From assembly GCF_009908315.1 (NCBI RefSeq), contig NZ_JAAATW010000001.1, positions 558,001-622,000 on the forward strand: a stretch of DNA of 64,000 bases. The letters run 5' to 3'. Below the pieces are notes generated by a model that ran no database searches, was not told where the DNA came from, and saw nothing but the letters and a program-made list of their open reading frames with translations. A program made the translations under genes and the position numbers. Position 1 is the stretch's first letter. Each line of letters starts with the position of its first letter. Below, piece by piece: positions 50,506 through 58,298 of the stretch. This DNA is from Paragemmobacter ruber (lineage in GTDB: Bacteria; Pseudomonadota; Alphaproteobacteria; Rhodobacterales; Rhodobacteraceae).

Positions 50506-52934
50506 CCCTCCCCTCCCATGCCCAGATCGTCGTCATCGGCGGCGGCATCATCGGCTGTTCCACCGCCTACCACCTCGCCCGCGACCACAAGGCCGATGTG
50601 GTGCTTCTGGAACAGGGGCAGATCACCTCGGGCAGCACATGGCACGCCGCGGGCCTTGTGGGCCAACTGCGCGCCTCGGCCTCTATCACCAAGGTGCTCA
50701 AATACTCGGTGGAACTCTACAAGGGCCTCGCCGCCGAGACGGGCCTTGATACCGGCTGGAAGATGACGGGCTGCCTGCGCCTTGCCACCAATCCCGACCG
50801 CTGGACCGAATACCGCCGCCTCGCCACCACCGCCCGCTCCTTCGGGATGGAGATGCACCTGATCTCACCCGATGAGGTGAAACGCATGTGGCCGCTCATG
50901 GACACCTCCGATCTGGTGGGGGCAAGCTGGCTGCCCACCGACGGGCAGGCCAGCCCGTCGGACATCACCCAGTCGCTCGCCAAGGGCGCGCGGATGCATG
51001 GCGCACGCCTGCATGAAGGCGTCACCGTCACGGGCTTTGCCATGGATGGCCGCCGCATCACCGCCGTCCACACGACCCAAGGCACGATCACCTGCGAAAA
51101 GGTCGTCAACTGCGGCGGCATGTGGGCGCGCGAGATCGGCGCCATGGCCGGCATCACCGTCCCCCTGCAACCCGTCAAACACCAATACATCATCACCGAG
51201 AAAATCGACGGCCTCTCCCCCGACGCCCCCACCCTGCGCGACCCCGACCGCAGGACATACTTCAAGGAGGAAGTCGGCGGCCTCGTCATGGGCGGCTATG
51301 AACCCAACCCCCAAGGCTGGGTCACGGGCGATATCCCGAAAAACTGGGAATTCCGCCTGTTCGACGATGATTATGACCATTTCGCCCAGCACCTCGAACA
51401 GGCCATCGCCCGCGTCCCCGCCTTGGAACAGACGGGCGTCAAGCAGATGATCAACGGCGCGGAAAGCTTCACCCCCGACGGCAACTTCATCCTCGGCCCC
51501 GCACCGGAATGTGCCAACATGTTCGTGGGCGCGGGCTTCAACGCCTTCGGCATCGCAAGCGGGGGCGGCGCTGGCTGGGTCCTTGCCGAATGGGTCATGC
51601 GGGATGAGGCGCCGCTCGACCTCTGGGTCGTGGACATCCGCCGCTTCTCCGGCCTGCACAAAGACCGCCAATGGGTCTTTGACCGCACGATGGAGGCGTA
51701 TGGCAAACACTACACCATCGGCTTCCCGCATGAGGAATACACCAGCGGCCGCCCCCGCATCACCTCGCCCCTCTACCAGCGCCTCAAGGATCACCGCGCG
51801 GTGTTCGGCTCCAAACTCGGCTGGGAACGCCCCAACTGGTTCGCGCCGCAAGGGATGGACGCCCACGACATCTACAGTATGGGCCGCCAGAACTGGTTCA
51901 CCCCCGTAGGGCAGGAACACGCCCATGTCCGCGAAAAGGTGGGCATCTTCGACCAATCCTCCTTCGCCAAATACGAACTCTCCGGCCCCCGGGCGGCCGA
52001 GGCGCTGGAATGGATCTGCGCGGGTCGCGTCGCCCGCGATGTGGGCCGCCTGACCTATACCCAGCTTCTCAACACCCGCGGCGGGATCGAGGCCGATCTG
52101 ACCGTCGCCCGCCTGTCGGAAGACCGCTTCTACATCGTCACCGGCACGGGCTTCCGCACCCATGACATGGCCTGGATCGCCGATCACCTGCCCGCTTCGG
52201 GCTGCACCCTGACGGATGTGACCGAAGACTGGGGCACCCTGTCCCTCATGGGTCCCATGGCCCGCGACGTGCTGGCGAAAGTCACCGATGCAGACGTCTC
52301 CAACACCGCCTTCCCCTTCGGCCATGCCCGCGACATCACCATCGCCGGGGCCTCCGTCCGCGCCCTGCGCGTCACCTATGTGGGCGAACTGGGGTGCGAG
52401 TTGCACACCCCCCTCGCCCAGACCGGCGCCGTATTCGACGCGCTGATGCAGGCAGGCGGCGCGCATATCCGCCCCGTGGGCTATCGCGCGCTCGAATCCC
52501 TGCGTCTGGAAAAGGGCTACCGCGCCTGGTCCTCCGACATCACCCCCAATGACACGCCGTTCGAGGCGGGCTTGGGCTGGGCCGTCAAACTGCGCTCCAA
52601 CACCCCCTTCATGGGCCGCGCGGCGCTGGAGGCAGCACAGACCAAACCGCTCACCAAACGCTTCGCAGGCTTCACCACCGACCGCGATGCCGTGCTGGTG
52701 GGGCGCGAAACGATCCTGCGCGATGGCGAACCCGTGGGCTATCTCACCTCGGGCGGCTATGGCTACACGGTCGGTCAGGGCATCGGCTACGGCTATGTGC
52801 GCAACCCGGATGGCGTGGCCGATGACTGGCTCACCTCCGGCCGCTATGCGCTGGTGGTGGCGGGCGACACCCTGCCCGCGACGCTGGCGCTCCGCCCCCT
52901 GCACGATCCCGAAGGCCTGCGCATCCGCGCCTGA
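50502..52934 (+). CDS. Dimethylglycine/sarcosine dehydrogenase-like FAD and folate-binding protein
   Basis: The 810-residue flavoprotein has an N-terminal DAO-type FAD domain (IVVIGGGIIGCSTAYHLA, about residues 9-26; GSTWHAAGLVGQLRAS near 46, where the family covalently binds FAD via His or keeps it noncovalent). A central FAO_M-like region (about 395-440) is followed by a C-terminal GcvT folate domain (about 440-800) with VREKVGIFDQSSFAKYEL and VGYRALESLRLEKGYRAW. This fits enzymes that demethylate dimethylglycine or sarcosine using tetrahydrofolate. A 6-bp stem hairpin follows at 52952-52968. Substrate inferred from the betaine-type importer; other N-methylated amines are possible. Confidence 0.87.
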   Translation: MTLPSHAQIVVIGGGIIGCSTAYHLARDHKADVVLLEQGQITSGSTWHAAGLVGQLRASASITKVLKYSVELYKGLAAETGLDTGWKMTGCLRLATNPDRWTEYRRLATTARSFGMEMHLISPDEVKRMWPLMDTSDLVGASWLPTDGQASPSDITQSLAKGARMHGARLHEGVTVTGFAMDGRRITAVHTTQGTITCEKVVNCGGMWAREIGAMAGITVPLQPVKHQYIITEKIDGLSPDAPTLRDPDRRTYFKEEVGGLVMGGYEPNPQGWVTGDIPKNWEFRLFDDDYDHFAQHLEQAIARVPALEQTGVKQMINGAESFTPDGNFILGPAPECANMFVGAGFNAFGIASGGGAGWVLAEWVMRDEAPLDLWVVDIRRFSGLHKDRQWVFDRTMEAYGKHYTIGFPHEEYTSGRPRITSPLYQRLKDHRAVFGSKLGWERPNWFAPQGMDAHDIYSMGRQNWFTPVGQEHAHVREKVGIFDQSSFAKYELSGPRAAEALEWICAGRVARDVGRLTYTQLLNTRGGIEADLTVARLSEDRFYIVTGTGFRTHDMAWIADHLPASGCTLTDVTEDWGTLSLMGPMARDVLAKVTDADVSNTAFPFGHARDITIAGASVRALRVTYVGELGCELHTPLAQTGAVFDALMQAGGAHIRPVGYRALESLRLEKGYRAWSSDITPNDTPFEAGLGWAVKLRSNTPFMGRAALEAAQTKPLTKRFAGFTTDRDAVLVGRETILRDGEPVGYLTSGGYGYTVGQGIGYGYVRNPDGVADDWLTSGRYALVVAGDTLPATLALRPLHDPEGLRIRA

Positions 52935-53029
52935 CCCCCTGCTGGAAGGCACGGGCGAATCACGCCCGCGCCCCTTCCCTGTCGTCATGGTTAACGCTTT
53001 GCGCGCCACCCGTGCGTATGCACGCCCGT

Positions 53030-53063
53030 CTGCACCCGTTCCTGCACCCGTTCCTGCACGTTC
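53030..53063. repeat. Short 12-bp tandem repeat
   Basis: Unit CTGCACCCGTTC occurs twice in direct succession and a third time with two bases missing. It lies in the intergenic DNA between convergent genes and has no evident function. Confidence 0.7.
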
Positions 53064-53117
53064 AGAAACCGGCCAGACGCGGAATAAACACAGCGCCCGC
53101 AGGCACTTGCACTACGC

Positions 53118-53741
53118 CTACCCCCGCCGCAGCACCACCGCCAGCGACGGCACCGTCCCCGCCTCCCCGGGCATCGAGACATAGGGTGCCGTCCGCTCCA
53201 CCACCGCCACGCCCGCCATCCCCTCCAGCGCCGCGCCAAAGCCTGCGTCCCACAGCGTCGTCTTGACGGTCAGCACGATCGGCCCCCCCGCCGCCGTGAT
53301 CCGCACCAGCTCTGGCACGCCCTCGATCCCCACATGCCCCGTGGTGAACACCCCGGTCGAGATGACGCCCGCGAACTGCCCGGAAACAAACGGCAATTCC
53401 CGCCCCAGCGCCAGATGATGCAGCCGCGCATAGGCCCCCTTGGCCCGCGCCACCGCCAGCATCCCCTCTGACAGATCCAGCCCCTCGACCGGCGCAAAGC
53501 CCAGGATCCCCAGCCAATCGCCCAGCAATCCCGTCCCGCAGCCCGCATCCAGCACCGGCCCCGCCCCGCGCGGCAGATGACGGGCCAGCAGCGCCAGCCC
53601 CACCGCCGGGTGCCGATACCCGGCCTTGGCCATCTCGGCATCGTAAGTGCCGGCCCAGCCGTCATAAATCGCGGCCACATCCTCGGGCGCGCGGGCGTCA
53701 TAGACCGCGCCCAGATGCCCGTCATGCTTGCCCTGCGCCAT
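53118..53741 (-). CDS. SAM-dependent methyltransferase (class I)
   Basis: The 207-residue protein has AIYDGWAGTYDAEMAKAGYRHP, motif I VLDAGCGTGLLGDWL (about residue 62), VEGLDLSEGMLAVARAKG and the FVSGQFAGVISTGVFTTGHV post-motif. These fit Williams-Beuren-like or other small-molecule methyltransferases. Start at 53741; an upstream Met at 53837 would overlap the divergent kinase gene. Substrate unknown, but a place beside methylamine-processing genes suggests an amine. Confidence 0.82.
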   Translation of the reverse strand: MAQGKHDGHLGAVYDARAPEDVAAIYDGWAGTYDAEMAKAGYRHPAVGLALLARHLPRGAGPVLDAGCGTGLLGDWLGILGFAPVEGLDLSEGMLAVARAKGAYARLHHLALGRELPFVSGQFAGVISTGVFTTGHVGIEGVPELVRITAAGGPIVLTVKTTLWDAGFGAALEGMAGVAVVERTAPYVSMPGEAGTVPSLAVVLRRG

Positions 53742-53814
53742 TGGCCCAACTCCCCGCTTTGCCTCTGCGCCAGCTTGCGTCAGACTGGCCCCAGACGCAA
53801 CGACGGGGCCAGAC

Positions 53815-54717
53815 ATGACCGATGACATCGCCGCCATCGCCGCAACAATCCCGGCAATTCAAGGCTTTACCGGCACGCCGCGCCGCCTGGGCGGGTTGAC
53901 GAACCGGGTCTGGCAGCTGGGCGATCACATCCTGCGCATCCCCGGCGAAGGCACGGCCGAATATATCGACCGCGAAAACGAAGCCGCCGCCGCCCGCGCC
54001 GCCGCCCGCGCGGGCATCGCCCCCCCGGTTATCCACGCCGATCCCGCCACCGGCCTCATGGTCACCCGCTTCATCCCCGACACCGTCACCATGACGCCCG
54101 ACCTTTTCCGCAGCCGGACAGGCAGCCCGGACCGCGCGGCACGCGCCTTCCGGCGGCTTCATGACAGCGGCGAGGTGTTCCCCGCGCGCTTCGACCTTTT
54201 CGCCATGATCGACGAATACTCTGCCCTTCTCGGCACGAAATCCGTATCCCTGCCAACAGGTTACGCCGATGCCCTGGCGGATGCGCAAGCCGCCCGAAAG
54301 GCCCTCGCCGCCCATCCCGTGGCCCTTGTTCCCTGCCACTGCGATCCTTTGTGTGAAAACTTCCTCGATACCGGCAGCCGCATGTGGATCGTGGATTGGG
54401 AATATTCCGGCATGAACGATCCCATGTGGGATCTGGGCGATCTGTCGGTCGAGGCAGGCTTTGACGCGGCGCAGGATGCAAGCCTGCTGCACACCTATTT
54501 CGGCGGCCCTCCCCATCCCGCCGACCATGGCCGCATGGTGATCTACAAGGCGATGTGCGATCTGCTGTGGACGTTATGGGGGCTTATCCAGCACGCCAAT
54601 GGCAACCCGGCCGACGATTTCCTCGCCTATGCCGATGACCGCTTCACCCGCTGCCGCGCGCTGATGCAAACCCCCGGCTTCGGCGCCCATCTGGACGCTG
54701 TCCGCCGCGGGCGGTGA
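53815..54717 (+). CDS. Second choline-kinase/APH-like phosphotransferase
   Basis: The 300-residue protein has PRRLGGLTNRVWQLG near the start, RENEAAAARAAARAG, the catalytic loop VPCHCDPLCENFLD (about residue 182) and VDWEYSGMNDPMWDLG. These match the choline kinase/LicA type more closely than the aminoglycoside phosphotransferases. It is divergent from the methyltransferase and separate from the betaine-operon kinase at 49615. The two kinases have clearly different sequences, so this is not a recent duplication. Confidence 0.85.
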   Translation: MTDDIAAIAATIPAIQGFTGTPRRLGGLTNRVWQLGDHILRIPGEGTAEYIDRENEAAAARAAARAGIAPPVIHADPATGLMVTRFIPDTVTMTPDLFRSRTGSPDRAARAFRRLHDSGEVFPARFDLFAMIDEYSALLGTKSVSLPTGYADALADAQAARKALAAHPVALVPCHCDPLCENFLDTGSRMWIVDWEYSGMNDPMWDLGDLSVEAGFDAAQDASLLHTYFGGPPHPADHGRMVIYKAMCDLLWTLWGLIQHANGNPADDFLAYADDRFTRCRALMQTPGFGAHLDAVRRGR

Positions 54718-54996
54718 CGCCTGCACCAAAGGCGCGCTGCGGCAACGAATCATTCAGAACCGCGCATGTACACTTTCCCACCGGCTCTGCCCATTCGCGC
54801 GACAGGCCCCCTCCACAGCACACGCAAAGGTGGTGCCATTTCCACAATCGCTGTGTTGAAAATCCGCACTGGCAGAGATTTCTTGCCAACCGATCGGAAA
54901 AGGGTTTCTTCCTGCAATGAATATGTCATTAACAAGTCTTAACGCTGGTTGCATTGTGGCGGTGGGTTCGATGCCCTCTGCACGGGGAGATTAAGA

Positions 54997-55635
54997 ATGT
55001 TTAAATACGCCAAGACCTGCCTTCAGGCCCTTGCCGCCGCCGTCGTGATCGGCAGCGCCGCACAGGCCGCGCCCGTGAACTTTGCCGTGAACACCGCGGC
55101 ATCGTCGGTGACGATTTCGAACTGCCGCGTCGCTGACGGCACGTCCAGCGGCTGCATCGCGACCGGTGCGCTGGCCCCGTCGCTGATCGCATCGCCCAAC
55201 ATCGTGGTGACGCCCAATACCGGGCCGGTCTTCTTCAATCTGTTCCGCATCACCTCGGCCCAGATCGACCCCTTCGTTCCCGACCTGTTCGACATCACCG
55301 GCACGCTCAGCTTCCTCTCCCCGGCCGTCACCTTCATCGGCGGTGGCGAAGGCTCGGGCTTCACCACCGATTTCTCGGGCCGCTTCAACAACGGCAACCT
55401 CGTCTGGGATGCGATCGCCCCGATCAACGTGCCGGGCGTGGGTCTTGTGACCGTGACCTTCGCCAACGCCGGGCCGGTGGTCTTCGGCGCGGGCGTGAAC
55501 AACCCCAACGTGCGTAACGTGATCATCCAAGGCTCCATCAGCGTTGTTCCGCTGCCTGCGGGTGTCCTGCTTCTGGGCACTGCGCTGATCGGGCTTGCCG
55601 GTCTCTCGCGTCGCCGCAAGTTCGCGGCGGCCTGA
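54997..55635 (+). CDS. VPLPA-CTERM sorted surface protein
   Basis: The 212-residue product has a signal peptide (ALAAAVVIGSAAQAAP, cleavage near residue 25). A beta-rich mature region with two Cys (ISNCRVADGTSSGCIATG) precedes the C-terminal tripartite sorting signal VVPLPAGVLLLGTALIGLAG followed by LSRRRKF. That signal is the VPLPA-CTERM type recognised by an exosortase, which would cleave and retain the protein at the envelope. The ATG at 54997 has a GGGAG ribosome-binding site. It lies at the edge of the exopolysaccharide locus, a known association of PEP-CTERM systems. No exosortase gene is in the window. Confidence 0.9.
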   Translation: MFKYAKTCLQALAAAVVIGSAAQAAPVNFAVNTAASSVTISNCRVADGTSSGCIATGALAPSLIASPNIVVTPNTGPVFFNLFRITSAQIDPFVPDLFDITGTLSFLSPAVTFIGGGEGSGFTTDFSGRFNNGNLVWDAIAPINVPGVGLVTVTFANAGPVVFGAGVNNPNVRNVIIQGSISVVPLPAGVLLLGTALIGLAGLSRRRKFAAA

Positions 55636-55656
55636 GGGCGGAACCCATCGCAATCT

Positions 55657-55684
55657 GGGGCGCCTCTGGCGCCCCTTTTCTTTT
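55657..55684 (+). terminator. Rho-independent terminator of the VPLPA-CTERM gene
   Basis: Perfect stem GGGGCGCC / GGCGCCCC with loop TCT is followed by TTTTCTTTT. It lies 22 bases after the gene's stop. Confidence 0.9.
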
Positions 55685-55711
55685 GCGCGGCCCGTCCGGG
55701 GGCCGTCTGGA

Positions 55712-56539
55712 TCAGTAGCCCGTCACCGCGCCGACCGCCCGGTACTTGTTCAGCGCAATGCCCACCAGCGCCGTCCGGGCCGAGATATCGCGCACACAGG
55801 CATCAATCTGCGCAGATGTGGTATGTTCGGCCGTGGTCACCAGCAGCGCGCAATCGACATTGCCCAGAAAGGCCAGCGTGTCATCGGCCTCCATCAGGGG
55901 CGGCAGATCAAAGATCACCACATCCGGCCTGTAGGCGCGTTCGATCTCCTTCAGAACGCCCGGCACGCCTTCGCTGTGCAAAAGCTCTGCCGAATTCAGG
56001 CTGCGGTTCCGCGTCGAAAGCACAGCAAGATTATCCCGCACCCGGATCAGCGATTGCGGCAGCGGCACATCGCGGGTCAGCACCTGCGCAAAGCCCGATT
56101 TCGGCGACAGCCGCATCGCCCGGGCCAGCGACGGGCGGCGCAGATCGGCGTCGATCAGGATCGTGCGCAACTCCTGCTGGCGCGACAGGCTGAAGCCCAG
56201 GTTCATAGCCACCGTCGTCTTGCCGCAATTCTTGTCGGCCGATGTGATGGCGATGCGCTTCCAGCCTTCGGCCTTCATCCGCTGCAACACCTTGGTGCGC
56301 AGCATGTCAAAGGCCGTCGCGTTCTGCGAAAGGCCAGCCGTCACGATCCGGGCGCGGTCAAGGATGCGTTCCGTCATGCTCGATTTCGGCAGCGCGTTCC
56401 AATCCAAGGGCTCGAAGGCTTCGATGATGTCATCATCGTCTTCGACCATAGAAAGATCGCTCGGATCGAAGGCCTCGCTCCGGCTTTCCCGCTGGGCCCG
56501 CGCACGGGCAATGGCGGATTGCACGCGTTCGACAGCCAT
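55712..56539 (-). CDS. CpsD/CapB-type tyrosine autokinase domain protein
   Basis: The 275-residue protein has the BY-kinase Walker A SADKNCGKTTVAMNLG (about residue 105), A' motif ILIDADLRRPSLAR and Walker B VVIFDLPPLMEADD, then a short C-terminus with a terminal Tyr (GAVTGY). It is the cytosolic partner of the Wzz-type protein encoded just upstream, jointly controlling polymer length and export. Most BY-kinases have a Tyr cluster at the C-terminus; only few are present here, so autokinase activity is uncertain. Confidence 0.87.
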   Translation of the reverse strand: MAVERVQSAIARARAQRESRSEAFDPSDLSMVEDDDDIIEAFEPLDWNALPKSSMTERILDRARIVTAGLSQNATAFDMLRTKVLQRMKAEGWKRIAITSADKNCGKTTVAMNLGFSLSRQQELRTILIDADLRRPSLARAMRLSPKSGFAQVLTRDVPLPQSLIRVRDNLAVLSTRNRSLNSAELLHSEGVPGVLKEIERAYRPDVVIFDLPPLMEADDTLAFLGNVDCALLVTTAEHTTSAQIDACVRDISARTALVGIALNKYRAVGAVTGY

Positions 56540-56540
56540 A

Positions 56541-57992
56541 TCAGAACCCCCCACCCAGACGCGCGGGAAGCATCTCGCGCGCCCTGTCCACCACAGCGGC
56601 CTTAAGCCGCGCCACCTCATCCGGGAACATCAGCGCGAAGGCCACCAGCGCGAACACCGCGATGCCGATCGCGCCCCACGCCACCCAAAGCGCCACCACC
56701 TCGCGCTGCGTGCGCACATGCGGCAGCGTCATCACCATGCGATCCCCGGCCACCGCCACGATGTCCTCGGGCCGCCGCACGACGTTGCGCAGCATCTCCA
56801 GCGCCATGATCAGCCCCGTCGCGGCGGCAAGCGCCCCGACGATCGCGATCAGCGCGATGCGCGGCCGGTTCGGGCTATAGGGCCGGTCGGGACGCACGGC
56901 CTGTTCGATCACGCTGATGCGACGGCCCTTTGCCATGCTTTCGATCAGTTCCCCGATCTCGGCCTTGGCGAGGTTGCCGATGGCAAGGTCATACTGGCTG
57001 CGCACATTCTGATAATCGCGTTCCATCGCCTCCAGCCGGATACCCACGCGGGGCGTCTCGGCGATGGTGGCGCGCAGTTCCTCGGCCCGGGCCACCAGCT
57101 GTTCCCGCTCCTCGTCAAGATAGCCAAGCTCCGTCACCAGATCGCCGCGCCGCACGTCCCGTGTGGTCAAGCCGGTGCGCGGACTGGTCGCTTCGGCATC
57201 GGCGGGTGCGTCCTCTGCGGCAGGTTGCCCGCCGGTCAGCCGGTCAATACGGTCGATCTGATCCAAAAGCACACGGCGACTGCGGTCCAGCTGAACCATG
57301 CGTTCCTCGATCACGGCCAGATCCTGACGGCGGAACATCAGGCTGTCAGGCAGCGCCGTGATGTTCTGCTCCTTGTAGGACTGAATCTCGATCGACCGGG
57401 CGGCAAGGTCCTTTTCCAGACGGTCCACTTCCTGTTCGAAGAACAGCTGTGTCTGCCGCGCAAGCTGGACGCGGGTGGCCACATCCTCCTGCAGGATCAA
57501 GGTCACCAGTTCATTCGTGACGGCTGCCGCCACGTCGGGATTGGGGGAATCAAACCCGATACGGACCAAGAGCGCATCCGTAGGGGTGGCGTTGCGGCCA
57601 TCCGTGGACGGGCCGATCAGGATGCGGCTGCGCAGATCGCTCACGATATCGCCCGCAGACAGGGCATCGGCCCCGGGGCGCCCTTCCGACGCATAGATGC
57701 GCAAACGATCCGCAAGGCTGATCAGCACATCGCGCGACAGAACCCGCTGTTCAATGATCTGAAGCTGTTCGGACGCATTGGTTTGCACCGTCGATGCCGC
57801 CAGCTCGTCCGGGATCTGTTCCGATTCCACGACCAAAAGCGCCTCGGCCCGATAGACCGTGGGCAGGGCCGCCGCAATCAGCAGGCCCAGCCCCGAGATC
57901 ACGCCGAAAACCAGCAAAAACAACAGCATCCAGCGCCGCGCGCGCGACAGGAAAAAGGGCAGATCCACCTGCACCGGGGCAACATCCGTCAT
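56541..57992 (-). CDS. Wzz/GumC-type polysaccharide chain-length determinant protein
   Basis: The 483-residue inner-membrane protein has an N-terminal helix (RWMLLFLLVFGVISGLGLLIAA, about 20-41) and a Wzz periplasmic start PTVYRAEALLVVESEQIP. A long coiled coil (about 180-365) and a second helix with Pro-rich YSPNRPRIALIAIVGALAAA near 380 follow, plus a further hydrophobic segment VVALWVAWGAIGIAVFALVAF near 440. It regulates chain length and, with the adjacent CpsD-like protein, export of the exopolysaccharide. The kinase gene's ATG follows the stop by 1 base. Confidence 0.88.
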   Translation of the reverse strand: MTDVAPVQVDLPFFLSRARRWMLLFLLVFGVISGLGLLIAAALPTVYRAEALLVVESEQIPDELAASTVQTNASEQLQIIEQRVLSRDVLISLADRLRIYASEGRPGADALSAGDIVSDLRSRILIGPSTDGRNATPTDALLVRIGFDSPNPDVAAAVTNELVTLILQEDVATRVQLARQTQLFFEQEVDRLEKDLAARSIEIQSYKEQNITALPDSLMFRRQDLAVIEERMVQLDRSRRVLLDQIDRIDRLTGGQPAAEDAPADAEATSPRTGLTTRDVRRGDLVTELGYLDEEREQLVARAEELRATIAETPRVGIRLEAMERDYQNVRSQYDLAIGNLAKAEIGELIESMAKGRRISVIEQAVRPDRPYSPNRPRIALIAIVGALAAATGLIMALEMLRNVVRRPEDIVAVAGDRMVMTLPHVRTQREVVALWVAWGAIGIAVFALVAFALMFPDEVARLKAAVVDRAREMLPARLGGGF

Positions 57993-58298
57993 CGCCGCCC
58001 CCCGCAGAGACCATCCGCCGCCCGCGCAGCCAAACCGTGCTGATGTTCAGAGCCGCCCATCCCACGCCCATCCTCAACCGGCCGGACCGGCCGATCCCTG
58101 TCACTCGTCCGCATGACCCAAAGCTCTTCCTTCGTCCAGTGCTGACATTAATACTAGTTGACTAGCCTTGGTCCACCCGGCATCCCACTGTTTTTGAATG
58201 CGCCGTGCAAAGTGATGAAGATTTGACCGCAGGTCTGCCCCAGTACGCCTGCGCAAAGGCGGGGTGCCGGCCCCGTGTTGCGAAGTGATGGAGCTTGG
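57993..58298. other. 306-bp divergent intergenic region of the EPS locus
   Basis: No gene is supported. It separates the leftward Wzz gene and the rightward TPR lipoprotein gene and must hold promoters for both. The only notable sequence is an A/T-richer patch around 58147-58165 containing ATTAATACTAGTTGACTAG, where CTAG-TTGA-CTAG is a short palindrome. I cannot assign -35/-10 elements. Confidence 0.4.

Noticed and set aside
50865-53009. A 714-codon minus-strand open frame opposite the dimethylglycine-dehydrogenase-like gene
   Set aside because: Antisense to a gene with FAD and GcvT domains; its sequence is a mirror of that composition.
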